From contig JAEUWY010000002.1 of assembly GCA_022059125.1 (NCBI GenBank), forward strand, positions 4,092,001 through 4,156,000: DNA of 64,000 bases, in the 5' to 3' direction. The notes beneath the pieces were generated by a model that saw only the letters and a program-made list of their open reading frames with translations, did no database searches and was not told the DNA's origin. Numbering within the stretch: position 1 is the stretch's first letter; every line of letters begins with the position of its first letter. Positions 33,594 to 44,729 of this stretch are shown here, piece by piece. The translations under genes and the position numbers were made by a program. The stretch comes from Corynespora cassiicola. Lineage: Eukaryota > Ascomycota > Dothideomycetes > Pleosporales > Corynesporascaceae.

Positions 33594-34897
33594 TGTGACG
33601 GTGTGTGTTCGAGAGTGGGATAGGATTAGGATTCGGTTCAAGATGGATTGATAGGCAGTGGTAGAGATAAGACAAACGCCCTTTTAAGCTGACCGGTAAC
33701 GTTAGAATTCACAAAAAGACTTTGAGGTGCAGAAATTAAAGCTCGGCTCGCGCGTCAAGGACGTGATAGACGTCGATATAATGTCTCATGGTGGCGACCC
33801 TGATACCCACTTGCCAGCGGCCGTCCCTTCTCGTACGTCGGAGAAGAAAAAAAACAGCATCACCATACGGCTTTCCTTCAATGACAAGGCTCAATCCTTC
33901 CGAAATACTTCCATTTTCCCCATAAAAGCCCCATTCAACAAAACAACTCTTTCACCGCTACAGCCCTGTATGACGTCGTTGCCTCCACATGTATCCGGTC
34001 AGTTACCCACATCCGGACCCTTTGCTCCCAACCAACCAGCAAGCTCGAAAAGACCTTCTCGAAGCAGTCGGCGTGCTCACCGAGCAGGTTTTTCGAGGTG
34101 GTGCGCCGAAGTCAGAGCGGCTAGCGAGGGCGTTCGTCGGGATCACCGCCGATCGTTCACTCAAAAAAGTGGGCAATCTCGGCGACCCGCTGCCAGCAAC
34201 CCCACATTTCAAACGTCACAGCCGATACCAAGCACCAGTGACGTCTCGCATGGGCAATGCCAAATGGCTGCGTTGCGGCTCTGCGGGCACGCCTCCTCTG
34301 CTGCGCGGCCGGGTGATGCCGAATCCTTTTGCGGCTTATCTGCACCTCGTGCGACGGCCATGCCTTCGTCGTTTCGCCCAGCGCCAGCGCAGATTGCATG
34401 TGAAAACCCTTTCCACGCGAGGCGACGCATTGATAGCGGGAAGACACGTTGTGGCGAGTTAGGTGTGCACAGGTGGACGACTTCGGCAAGACTGTGGGCC
34501 ACTGTTATCAAAGATACAGCTGCGGGCTCCGCTTTTGCGAGGATGACGAAAGGGTCTAGCGCAGAGATTTCGAAATGGTGGCTTTCCATTCTCGGACGAA
34601 GCCACTTGGTGGTGATGTCGCTGTGGAGAAGGAGTTTCGTATGTCGGGAAGGTACGGGTTAGCTGTTTGGTCCCGGTGAAGTTTCTGGAGACATCTCGGG
34701 GATGATGCTAAGGGGCCATGATGGCATAAGGGCGGGTCTGGAGTATATATGGGATGACAGCCCTGACGTCGTAGTCTCCATTCCAGCAGCCCACATCCTC
34801 CAACTCCACTCTTGACATCCTTCAGACTTCCAAAGACTTGTTTTGAGATACCCCCAAAGATCCATTTTGTTCTCTTTCTGCACAAACATCTTTCAAC
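33594..34897. promoter_or_regulatory. divergent promoter region, aldo-keto reductase and HAD phosphatase
   Basis: 1.3 kb between head-to-head genes. A TATATAT element at 34744-34750 lies about 148 bp upstream of the phosphatase ATG, followed by a pyrimidine-rich leader (CATCCTCCAACTCCACTC), typical of a well-expressed fungal gene. A plus frame at 33727-34662 crosses the region but opens without ATG and has no motif. Confidence 0.6.
34744..34750 (+). promoter_or_regulatory. TATA element of the HAD phosphatase gene
   Basis: TATATAT, about 148 bases before the start codon and followed by a C/T-rich leader. This is a plausible core promoter position. Confidence 0.5.
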
Positions 34898-36397
34898 ATG
34901 CCCGCCTTCGAGGACAAGGAGTTGGCTTCCACGCCTCTCTCCCCCAAGGCTCAGCCCACCAACGGTGCTGCTTCCCAGCAGGCTTCTCAGCCTGTAGGCA
35001 ACCAGGCCACCCTCAGCATCCCCGCTGACGGCCATGTCGACGACAGCCTGACCGGTGCTATTGAGGTGCCTGCTACCCGCAGCGCCATCTCTGACGCCTC
35101 CAGCTACATGCACAACCTGTCTCTGTCTCCCTCCATGAAGGAGCGCCGCGGTAGCCGCAACTCTTTTGGAACTTCTCTGCCCATCCCCCGCTCCAAGAGG
35201 CAGAGCAGGCTTTCGTCTGTCCACTACCCCGATGGCAAGCCTAGCCGCCCGGGCATGCCCCCCATCCAGCCCTCAAGGGACATCCTTGCGGCTCAAATCC
35301 AGGACCTCTCTGGCGAGAAGGTCCGCGCCGCCAAGGACATGGCTTTCGTCTTTGACATTGACGGTGTGCTCGTCCACGGTGACCGTCTCATCCCCGAGGG
35401 CAAGCGTGTCCTCGAGATCCTGAACGGTGACAACGAGCTCGGCATCAAGATTCCCCACATTTTCTTGACCAACGGATCCGGAAAGCCTGAGAAGGCTCGT
35501 GTTGAGCAGCTCTCCAAGATTCTGCACAACCCCATCTCCACCGACCAGTTCATCCAGTCCCACACCCCCATGCGTGCTCTTTCCGAGTACTACAAGACTG
35601 TGCTGGTCGTTGGTGGCGAGGGCTACAAGTGCCGCGAAGTCGCCGAGCAGTACGGATTCCAGGACATTGTCGTTCCCAATGACATCATTGCCTGGGACCC
35701 CACCATTGCCCCGTACCGCGTTTTCACTGACGAGGAGCGCGCCACCTCGCGCCCCCGCGACTTCTCCAAGACCAACATCGAAGCCATCATGGTCTTCTCC
35801 GACAGCCGTGACTATGCCACCGACATGCAGATCATTGTCGATCTGCTCCGCAGCGAGGATGGACGCTTTGGCACCATGGCCAAGGACCCTGTGTCCCAGC
35901 GCATCCCCATCTACTTCTCCCAGGGTGATTTGCTCTGCCCCACTGAGCACCCCTTCCCCCGCATGTCTCAGGGTGCCTTCCGCATTGGCCTTGAGGCCAT
36001 GTACAAGGCCCTCACCGGCGTCGACCTAGAGCGTGTCGTCTACGGCAAGCCCGAGTTGGCCACCTACAAGTACGCCGACGAGGTCATTGCCAGCTGGATG
36101 GAGCAGATCCACAACGACGAGCGCTTGCCCAGCCACATCTACATGATTGGTGACAACCCTGCCTCGGACATCATTGGTGGTAACATGTACGGATGGAACA
36201 CTTGCTTGGTCCGTACTGGTGTCTACCAGGGCGAGGGCAACGATGACGAGAACCCTGCTAGCTTCGGCGTTTTCAAGAACGTCGAGGAAGCTGTGCAGAC
36301 TGCCATCCGCAAGGAGCTTGGCAAGGACTTCAAGTTTGAGTTTGACGAGCGCATCAACCCTGTGCTCCACGGAAACGGTGCTTCGGCCATTGAGTAA
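34898..36397 (+). CDS. HAD-superfamily phosphatase, CECR5 / yeast YKR070W type (class IIA)
   Basis: Single exon, 499 residues. The first 145 residues are Ser/Pro-rich and probably disordered, with RRGSRNSFG and RSKRQSRLSS motifs that look like phosphorylation sites. The HAD fold starts at FVFDIDGVLVHG. Asp153 and Asp155 are the nucleophile and acid/base. Motif II is FLTNGSG, motif III is the lysine in YGKPE, and motif IV is IGDNPASDIIGG with Asp419. The C2a cap lies between motifs II and III. This arrangement matches the CECR5/TIGR01456 group, whose yeast member is mitochondrial and poorly understood. The serine-rich N-terminus here is not an obvious presequence. Codon use is strongly C-ending, suggesting high expression. 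Confidence 0.92.
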   Translation: MPAFEDKELASTPLSPKAQPTNGAASQQASQPVGNQATLSIPADGHVDDSLTGAIEVPATRSAISDASSYMHNLSLSPSMKERRGSRNSFGTSLPIPRSKRQSRLSSVHYPDGKPSRPGMPPIQPSRDILAAQIQDLSGEKVRAAKDMAFVFDIDGVLVHGDRLIPEGKRVLEILNGDNELGIKIPHIFLTNGSGKPEKARVEQLSKILHNPISTDQFIQSHTPMRALSEYYKTVLVVGGEGYKCREVAEQYGFQDIVVPNDIIAWDPTIAPYRVFTDEERATSRPRDFSKTNIEAIMVFSDSRDYATDMQIIVDLLRSEDGRFGTMAKDPVSQRIPIYFSQGDLLCPTEHPFPRMSQGAFRIGLEAMYKALTGVDLERVVYGKPELATYKYADEVIASWMEQIHNDERLPSHIYMIGDNPASDIIGGNMYGWNTCLVRTGVYQGEGNDDENPASFGVFKNVEEAVQTAIRKELGKDFKFEFDERINPVLHGNGASAIE

Positions 36398-36936
36398 ACG
36401 GGTTTGGATCTGAGATCGACCTGTGGGAACTGACGACTGCATAACGAGGCGTTTGGGTTTCTGGTGTATATCCTTGCATTTTCCTAGCATAGCTTGCATG
36501 ATAGACGAGCGGTAGACGCTTTTTCAAATTCCCCTAGCTATCTGAAATAGCAAAAGTTTTCCATCTCCTGCAACGTTGCGCTCGCCCATGAATCGCCGTA
36601 AAGTGTTCTAACTGTGTCTGGGGTGAAGTACAGGTTAGTTTGCAGCCCCCACATGCTATACTCGAGACCCATTGTTCTCTGTCGGCCAAGCCTGACAGCT
36701 CATTGTCCTGTCAGATCAAACCGCACATGTGATAGTGTGGGGGATGATCACTGGATAGTTGCTGCTATCAGTCGCTCAATTTGCTTCTTAGGGACATGTC
36801 ATGCTAGTCAGCGGGATATCAACACACTGTCATGCATGCACAGTAGCGGCATTGTGCATCTGCGCTGTGATAACATTGCCATGATGTAACCATGCTTCCC
36901 GTCTATTACTCAGGCTGTATGGCATAACAAGACTCC
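36398..36936. other. intergenic between convergent genes
   Basis: 3' flanks of the HAD phosphatase and of the predicted mitochondrial protein, which face each other. Nothing else is seen. Confidence 0.7.
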
Positions 36937-38241
36937 TCATGTAGGCAAAAGACGATCCAGCAAGTCCAAATTCTGCTGCTCTCGCTGTGGGCTCGTAGTC
37001 TGTGCTTTGCTCTGTCGTAATATCTGCGTTGGTTCTTCGGTGGAGACAAGCTCAGGGAAGTTTTTGCTTGTAAATTCGAGCACATACTGTGCGTCGGTGT
37101 ACCGCTCTTCGGCAAGCAGTTGGCGTGCGACTCCCAGACACAGGTGTACCAGGAGACGGCGCATGTTCTTAGGTAATTTCCTCGAGGATGCGAGCAAAGC
37201 TCCTTGCGGGTCTCGGATGTACGCGAGACCAGGAACTGCGCTAGGCTCAGAGGGGTGATGTAGCCAGAGGATGGATTGGACTACTCGTCTCCAGGAGCCA
37301 GACCAATCTTTACTCGAATTCAAAAAGAGTCTGTACAGGCCAGGTGAGACTGGGGTGTGGGGATTCCTTGTGATGTAGTTCAAAATACGTGAGCCTATTG
37401 GCTGGAGAACTTTATGTGGCAGACCGTGCTCCGGTGAAGCCACCATGCCATGCGTGTGCACAAATATGCGAAGAGCCTCGTCGAGACTCGATGAATTTTT
37501 TAGACTCGATTCCAGCATGGGTACTAGAATGTTGGCTCTGAATACGAGAATCCGCTCAGCAGCCAGTCCCGTCTCCTGGGTACGTTTGTCGGGATGCCTC
37601 AAAAACCACTGCCACAAAAAGTGTTCTTGTCCTTCAGCTATGAGATGGCGTGCAAGCCTGTCAAAAAAGGAACGAGCGGCGACGCCGGATCGCGAGGGCT
37701 TGGCGGCGATGGATTCAACAAATTCGCGCGAGATGTCTTGCCCGCTGTTCTTGAGCCATTCGGCAATAATGGTGCCGGGCTTTCTCTCTGCATAGTCTCG
37801 CAAAGTTCCTGGCTTAGCTACCTGCGGGGCCCTGTCCAGTACGTCGAGACAGACGGCGGCCATGGAGATATCTGCGCTCCCGGTGACTATTTTGTTTAGA
37901 AACCAACCCATCGGATCGTTGAGGATTGTGCGAGCAGTGCCGGTAGCGGCGTCAGAGCCTCTCCGTGGCCTTAATGCGAATAGAGGGTTGGTGATGATGG
38001 ACTCTATGTGCTGGCTCGCAGCGCTGTACGAAGACTCGGCATGTGCGGGCGCTTCGCTCCTCACGGCGAGGCTCTTAGCACTGCGGTCAGGGGCGGTTAC
38101 GGGATGCTCGCGGTCGAGATGGGCCCGGAAGCTCGTGGTCAACAGATTGAGCAGCTGCTGGCTCTCTCGTGGGGTGAGCGGCAGCTGCGGATGTATCTTG
38201 GATGCCAGCGCCGAAAAGGCCCGGCGACTGGCAGCGGCCAT
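36937..38241 (-). CDS. conserved fungal protein, predicted mitochondrial
   Basis: Single exon, 434 residues from the ATG at 38241. The same frame stays open to 38448 but opens with a non-ATG codon, and its extra sequence is low complexity. The N-terminus MAAASRRAFSALASKIHP has Arg, Ser and Ala and no acids, as in a mitochondrial presequence. HPQLPLTPRESQQLLNLLTTSFRAHLDREHP follows, a segment I associate with an unnamed ascomycete family. The rest is alpha-helical (SFFDRLARHLIAEGQEHFLWQWFLRHP; LVHLCLGVARQLLAEERYTDAQYVLEF), perhaps helical repeats. No catalytic motif is visible. It shares a 530 bp divergent promoter with DEF1. Function unknown. Confidence 0.8.
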   Translation of the reverse strand: MAAASRRAFSALASKIHPQLPLTPRESQQLLNLLTTSFRAHLDREHPVTAPDRSAKSLAVRSEAPAHAESSYSAASQHIESIITNPLFALRPRRGSDAATGTARTILNDPMGWFLNKIVTGSADISMAAVCLDVLDRAPQVAKPGTLRDYAERKPGTIIAEWLKNSGQDISREFVESIAAKPSRSGVAARSFFDRLARHLIAEGQEHFLWQWFLRHPDKRTQETGLAAERILVFRANILVPMLESSLKNSSSLDEALRIFVHTHGMVASPEHGLPHKVLQPIGSRILNYITRNPHTPVSPGLYRLFLNSSKDWSGSWRRVVQSILWLHHPSEPSAVPGLAYIRDPQGALLASSRKLPKNMRRLLVHLCLGVARQLLAEERYTDAQYVLEFTSKNFPELVSTEEPTQILRQSKAQTTSPQREQQNLDLLDRLLPT

Positions 38242-38771
38242 GATGAGAGGGAGGGCAGAAACAACGGCAACGGCAACGGTGGTAACCGCAGTGTTGGACG
38301 TGTCAACGGGAATTGGGCTGGGATCGCGATGATGACGAGAGCCAGGGGTGTCAGCCTTCCAAGGTTGAGGCGGTGATGGGTCACACGTCAAAGCAAGGCA
38401 GCGAGGCTGGAGGCTGGGTTGCGGCCCGTGCGCTCGTTTGTTGGACACGTGATCGCTGTGGCCGAGCCTCGCGAACGCTTGAACAGCGGCGGCAAAGCGA
38501 CAGATCAGCCCTCTTTTCTGCTCTCTCTCAGCCCAACCCGCCCTCCTCTACGCATGCACCGCCCCCTCTCATAGAACACCCCCAGCGCGACCCAGCCGCG
38601 TCGTGTACGCCCGCCCGGAGCATCTAGTGCCAAGCCCCTGCTTGCTCTTTTAGCTGCCCCCCCCGACTTCACCTCCCTAACTACATCATCTCCACCCGCA
38701 CCCACACCACCGCTTCCTCACCCACCCCCCCAAGTCCACAAGCGGCTTAATTTACAGACCCCACCACACAC
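38242..38771. promoter_or_regulatory. 530 bp bidirectional promoter, mitochondrial protein / DEF1
   Basis: Short gap between head-to-head genes. The DEF1 side is a long C/T-rich leader (about 38600-38770), which is common upstream of constitutive fungal genes. No single factor site stands out. Confidence 0.6.
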
Positions 38772-41667
38772 ATGTCTGACGTTCAGTCCCGGCCTGCGCG
38801 CGGCAGGAGTTCTGCCCGCGGTGGCAGAGGCGGACACGGCGCTCGAGGCCCGCGATCGAACAAACAGACGAACGGCGACCACAGTGCATCCCCCGCCGTC
38901 GACACATCGGCAGACCAGGGCGAGCTCGGCGAGCTGAAGCGCCGCTACCTGTCGCAATTGAACACACTGAAGGAAATGTTCCCCGACTGGACTGACGTGG
39001 ACCTTGTGCTGGCCATCGAAGAATCTGACGGCGACCTGCCGGCCACCATCGAGAGGATCACTGAGGGTAAGTTCTGCTGCACGCGCCGCGGCAGTCGCGC
39101 CGCTTCCACTGCCGTTTCCGCGCCTGCGCAGTCGGTGCCATTGGGCTTTGGGCTGACGAATTTTCCCCACAGGCAATGTGTCGCAGTTTGCCGAAGTCAA
39201 AAAGACCAAGGACCGTTCCCGCTCCAAGGCGGCCAAGGAGGTGGCTCCCGCAGATGGTGCGCCATCTACACGTGGACGTGGCAATCATCGGGGCGGCGAC
39301 AGCGTCCGCGGTGGACGCGGACGTGGTACCGACCGCGGCCGTGGGGGCTTCCGTGGTGGCCGTGGAGGGGCTGCAAACGGATCTCGCAGCGGAGGTGCTT
39401 CCTCAATCCCCACGAACGAGTCGTCCGCTTGGGGTGCTCCTTCAGCCTCGGATGAGGCCAAGGAAAACGGACACGCAGCGTCTGCTGAGCCGGCTGCTGC
39501 GCCGACGGCAGAGCCCGAGGCTCCCAAACCCGTCCCTGCGGCACCGCCGAAGAAGACATGGGCCAGCATGTTTGCTCCCAAACCCGCGCCTGCCCCCCCG
39601 AAACCTGTCGCAAAGCCCGCTCCCCCACCACCGGAGGAGCCCGCCCCAGTGCCCGCCGAAGTTCCTGCCCACGAGGTCGCAAAAGAAACAGCGGTGGCAG
39701 CGGAGGAATTGCCCATACCCCCAGTTGCGGACGAGGTACCAGAAGAAGCCCCGGCTGTTGTCGAGGAACCCGCAAAGGCAGCGCCGGTCGCAGAGGAGCC
39801 GACTGCCCCCGAACTGTCTCTCACGCCTTCTAAGGACGAGCTGACCAAGGATAATGTTGAACACTTGCCAGACGAGTCACAGCCCCCACCTACGGAGACG
39901 GCGGCGAGCACCGTCGCTAGCTCCAAGGACATTGGTGTTGCTACCCCACTGAGCACTGGAGGACAGGCACCAATTGGTCGCCCTGCCGTTGGTGGCTACG
40001 CAACGACTGCCCTCAAGGCTACTGCTACACCCCACCGTAGCGCAAGCTTCCAGAGGAGGATTTTGGAACAGCAGGAAGCTGTGGTCATGCCCGGAAACCA
40101 CGCCGTGGACAGGGCTGCCGTTCAGTTTGGAAGCTTGGGTCTGAATGGAGATGTAGACGCCGACAGCTTGGATGTTGACGAAGACAGAGAAGAGGCTGAG
40201 ACTAGGACGCAGCCCCCTCAGCACTCGCCAGTTGCCCAGCCCCGCGCGGCCCTCCCCCCCGCGCCTCGCCAGGCCCCTCCCGCCGCCGAGACTCAACCTC
40301 AGGAGTCCGCTCCCACCCCCAAGCAAGCCCCCGGTCTGCCTCCCGTTCCCCAGCAGCAGCCCATCTCCCAGCAGTCGCCCTCAAACCCGCTCGCATCCCA
40401 GGCGATGCAGACTCAGGGCTCACAGGGCGCCCAGTCGTACAACCAGTTTGGACGTTATGGCCAGGGCATCCAAGCAGAACAGTCTGCGCCTCCCCAGAAG
40501 CCATACGATCCCTTTGGCCAGCAGGCTCCCCAGGCCAACCAATTCGATTACCCCGCTCAGCAGAGCCAGCCCGTGTCCCAAGCTCCCGGATTGTCTACGG
40601 GACCCGACAGCTTTGCTTCGCAATATCTCACCTCGGATCAGCAGCGGTCTGCCTACCAAAACTACTACCAGAGCTATGGGCAGCAGGGCACCCCAAGCCA
40701 GCAGGAGGCTGGATCCGCCCAGCAGCGTTCGGGCAGTGCTTTTGGCTCTGGACCAAATGACTCGTTCTCACAGGGACAGCAGTCTCAGAGCCGTTACAAC
40801 GAGGCTCAGAATAGCGGACACAACACTCCCAACCCCGCATTGAGCGGACAACAACATCCCTCGGGACCTGCTTCCCAGGCTCAACACATGCACCAGCCGC
40901 ACGCTCAGCCTGGACACACCGGCGGTTACCCGTACAACCACCCCTACTATGGCAGCCCTTACTACGCCAACTACATGAATCAGTTCGGTGGCTACGGAGG
41001 AGGCGGCTACGGCAGCTTCAATAAGGGCATGTACGGCCAGCCCCACCACTACGGAATGTCTCCCCAGACTTCATTCGACCAGCACTCTTCCTCTCCCGCA
41101 AATGTTGGCGGGTTCGGTGCGTCTTCGATGCACGGCCGTGACAGCGCCCTTGGCGGAGGACTTGGCGAATACGGCAGGTCGGTCTCTGCAGCCTCGCAGA
41201 ACCAGCACAGTGCAACGGCCGGTGCTGGTGGGTTCGGTGCATTCCCCGATCCCTTCGGACGTTCTCAGGGATACCCTAGCCAGGGTTCATCGTATGGGCA
41301 GCAACAGGGAGGGCAGCAGAGCGCCAGTGAGGACGCCCTGAAGCCCTTTGGTGACTCCAAGAGCGGCGGTCCCAGCCCAGCTGCACTCGGTGCCCAGCCC
41401 GGCCGTCCAGGATCCGCGACGAACAACACCCCTGGCCAGGGTGGACAGGCCGGTCTTCCCCAGCAGCAGCAGGGCTTTGGCGGCTACCCGAGCCACTTGA
41501 ACCAGCTGCAGGGCGGCCAAGGCAACCAATATGGTGGACTTGGTGGACTCGGCCACCAGGGCGCCGGAAGCCACCAGACGAGTGGCTACGGACAGTACGG
41601 CGGATTCGGAGGAGCAGGATATGGTAGCTACCGCGGCGGCTGGGGCACCAACTACGGACAACACTAA
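38772..41667 (+). CDS. def1: RNA polymerase II degradation factor 1 (Def1), CUE domain protein
   Basis: Two exons, 38772-39066 and 39173-41667, about 929 residues. The 106 bp intron has a perfect GTAAGT donor and a CCCCACAG acceptor, phase 1. Def1 helps to ubiquitylate and degrade stalled RNA polymerase II after DNA damage. It acts after proteasomal clipping releases its N-terminal part to the nucleus. The N-terminus has RGG-like repeats (RGRSSARGGRGGHGARG). The ubiquitin-binding CUE domain is at about residues 55-98 (LKRRYLSQLNTLKEMFPDW, then VDLVLAIEESDGDLPATIERI). A second RGG block follows (RGGRGRGTDRGRGGFRGGRGG), then a Pro/Ala/Glu-rich linker. The C-terminal half is prion-like and rich in Gln, Gly, Tyr and Ser (QQPISQQSPS, YGGGGYGSFNKG). 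Yeast DEF1 is also Gln-rich, so the architecture supports the name. Confidence 0.88.
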
Positions 41668-43739
41668 AGCCCTTGGACAAGAAGAGCCTGGGCATGAGAA
41701 TTGTGACGAGAGATGACCTTCAGCTCGGGGTGTTGGCGCATTCTTAGCTGAGTCTGGAGAAGGAGGCCAAGTCCAATTGGGAAACGATTCGGCGAGGGGT
41801 CTCTTCCTTTTCCTTACATTTTCTCTGAATTGATTGAAACGGCAAAAGCATATTTTCTACTGCTGGCCTTGTATTATGACTGAACCGGAACTCTTCTGAA
41901 TCCTCTCAGGTTGCGTTACTTCCACTTACTCCTCTCTTGCATCCCCTCACTATTATCGGCGCTCTCGGCTCCACTTCAGGGTCTCTTATTGTTTCCTTTT
42001 CTTTTCTTCTTCTTAATGCACAGCAATGTCGCAAGGGAGGGTCAAATCCTAAAAATATTTCCGTTTTATTAACTTCTTTCCGTGTCTTCATTCCAAAGTA
42101 GTCTTTTGGGATCGGAGTAATGAAAGCAAGCGAGCTGAATAGGGGAATCTGTCTTTGTTTTATGGGTTCATGGGGTGCCGTACAGAATGGTTCTGAGCGG
42201 AATGGGACTGGGAGCGCCATGGCTGGGACTGGACAACGGGCGTCGGATAGCAAATGGAAACGATGCATGTGGCCCAGTCACTCTTCCCTGACCGTGAGTG
42301 GTGTATGACATGTACGCCTTGCAGATTCGAGGTGTTTTGTGCCCAAAAACTACATAGCTCGTATCTGAAAAGGCTCTGGGGGCATTATCCGGCCATTTCC
42401 CCCACTGAGCACTCAGGGGGTTTCTTTTCGCTTTCGTTTTGTTACCTTACCGCTCACCACCTCTTGTCAAATCAGCCTCCATTTGTCAGCCCTCCACGGC
42501 TCTCCACGGTCCCTCTCCACACTTCTCCATTCTTGAGTAATCGGCTTAGATATGACGGCCCATGAACTCCAGACTATTGACGTCTTCACGCCCTCTAATG
42601 TACTTCTCCGAGTCTCACCCGAAGTTTTGCAAAGTATCTCACCACCTCGACTGCAAGTCTAACGGCTTTTCGCCTCCTCGGAGCCTCTAGGCGCTTCATC
42701 TGTGGATCTCGTACCCCGGCACCGGTTCCGACCCCGGCATGTCGGATCCAAGCACGTGTTTTTCCATGGCATTCGGAAGCTTGCGAGCGCCGAGGAGAAT
42801 CGACAACACGACGAATGGATGGCGTTATCTGGGACCATTGCGCGCAATCTTGAAGCAAGACTAAGAGATGAAAAGGAAACATCTAGACCGAGTTGTGCCG
42901 GTCACGGCACCGTCAATATGATTGCCGCGGGACATCTGTACATGGCGCGTCCCATAGTAATCTAGATATCTGACTTCATTAGGGTCCATTGTTACCCGGC
43001 AGAGACCAGGGCAAATCTCTGCTCGGGATAGATGCCCCGTTCACTCGCTTCGCACGAAGCTGGCGAGTCGTAACCCCGTCATCACAAAGATTTTTTTTCG
43101 GCCTCGACTGCTCACCGCCATCACCTCAGCGTCCTCAGATTCGCCCATCCAAAAGTTTGTCTGAATCGGGATCCCAGCACCGCGTATCCACCTGCACTTT
43201 TGCGCGCATCCACGCTAATGTACCTCGTCGCGAGTGGAGAGGGTAACGCAATGCGGTTTAGCCAGCCGTCACGACACTCTTATCAGCACCCTGATGGCCC
43301 ATCCTGGCTGCACCCGTCAACAGAATTTGCGAATAGAATAAATAAGCCAGCGCCGCACCGCTTCGTGACGATGTTGACTACTCATCTTCATTTCTTGGTA
43401 TTTGATAATAGCGAGGACGCTGAGAGGTCCAACGGCAAGTTCCAGCGGAGAATACAGACCAGTGCAAAGCCTCCTGACGCCAGCTGAGGGACGAGCCGTG
43501 AGCTGAGTGATACGACAGTATCATTCTTTGCGGAGGGTTGATTAAGCGAGGGTCTGTAATCAGGTTCTCAAAGATATTTGGACTCGCGATTTCCTCGTCG
43601 AGGAACTGTCTTCAATTGAAAGAGCTTGGTTGTGCTGGGAATATACTACACCACCACGACGGCTACGCCACTTGAAATTTCCCGCCAGACCAAGACCAAT
43701 ATCACAAGACTCGATTCTATCAAGACACAATCATCAGTC
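41668..43739. other. 2.1 kb intergenic region, no gene supported
   Basis: Begins with the DEF1 3' flank, then T-rich sequence. Short frames at 42702-42965 and 43200-43487 lack motifs and splice neighbours. No RNA gene recognised. Confidence 0.55.
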
Positions 43740-44729
43740 ATGTCCTCTCCAGACGGTCTCCCAGCCTCGCCGCTCCTCCGCCTCCCCCTCGAGATCCGCC
43801 TCATCATCTACGAATACCTCCTCCTCCCCTCTATAACGCCCTCTTCCTCCTACAGCACATCTGTCAACAACGTCTCCTCCTCCTCCTCCCACCACCACCA
43901 CCTCTACCTCTCCCCCGACACAAACGCCACCCCCACCACCCTCTCCGTCCGCACAATCGACCCCTACATGGGCGCCCACACCCGCACCTGGCGCCGTCGC
44001 ACAACCTACCACACGCGCTCCGGTACGTCCCCCCTCCACTCCCTCCTCCACCAACCCAACCCATCTGACCCCCCAGGCCCCTTCCTCACCTCCACAACCC
44101 CAACGACCTACCGCGTGCTCCTCTCCCCCTACACGGCGCACCTCCGCCACACCGTGCCCAGCCTCCTGCCCCTGAACCGCCAGATCCACGCCGAGGCCGC
44201 GCGGGTGCTGTACGGGGCCTACACCTTCGCCTTCGACGCGCACGTAGAGGCCGTGGTCCCGTTCCTGGCGGACCGCACGCCCGTGGCGCGCGCGTGTGTG
44301 AGGGCGCTGCATGTCGTGCGCAAGGCGCTGCCGTACACGAAGGAGTTTGATCGCGCCGAGTGGGCGCATTTTTGCGAGTATGTGGCTGGGGAGGTGTGTT
44401 TGAGGAGGTTGGGGGTTGGGGTTGTTGTTGGGAGGGAGGAAGATGAGAGTTTGGAGGGGGAGGGGGAAGGGCAGGCGAGGGAGATTTCGGCAGAGGAGTT
44501 TAGGTTGATGGCGAGGATGAGGAGGGAGTGGGGTGGGGGTGTTGCGGGGGTGGATTTGGAGTGGGCGGAGCAGTTGATGCAGATCAAGGGGTTGTGGGAG
44601 ATGGATGTTAGGGCCGTGAGGGAGTATTGTCCTGTTCCGAGGGGGGAGGGGATGGAGTTTTGGAAGGCGTTTGGCAGGAGTGTCGAAGGGGGTTTTGCAG
44701 AGTGGGTGATGGGGGCTATGGTGGGTTGA
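43740..44729 (+). CDS. F-box-like (2EXR/DUF7730-type) protein
   Basis: ATG at 43740. The longer frame to 43626 opens with a non-ATG codon. Near the N-terminus LLRLPLEIRLIIYEYLLLP is the hallmark of fungal F-box-like 2EXR proteins. LLPLNRQIHAEAARVLYGAYTFAFD, about 80 residues later, is the second conserved block of that family. The protein is probably cytosolic or nuclear with an unknown partner. A 54 bp segment at 44023-44076 has a GTACGT donor, an ATCTGAC branch site and a CCCCAG acceptor. It is a multiple of three, so splicing gives 311 residues and retention 329. I favour splicing because the segment separates ...RSG and PFLT and carries no conserved residues. The coding strand goes from C-rich to G-rich at about 44340, one of three such genes here. 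Confidence 0.78.
   Translation: MSSPDGLPASPLLRLPLEIRLIIYEYLLLPSITPSSSYSTSVNNVSSSSSHHHHLYLSPDTNATPTTLSVRTIDPYMGAHTRTWRRRTTYHTRSGTSPLHSLLHQPNPSDPPGPFLTSTTPTTYRVLLSPYTAHLRHTVPSLLPLNRQIHAEAARVLYGAYTFAFDAHVEAVVPFLADRTPVARACVRALHVVRKALPYTKEFDRAEWAHFCEYVAGEVCLRRLGVGVVVGREEDESLEGEGEGQAREISAEEFRLMARMRREWGGGVAGVDLEWAEQLMQIKGLWEMDVRAVREYCPVPRGEGMEFWKAFGRSVEGGFAEWVMGAMVG

Noticed and set aside
33727..34662. Plus-strand frame of 311 codons
   Set aside because: Opens with GTG, crosses the promoter of the HAD phosphatase, composition unlike neighbouring proteins.
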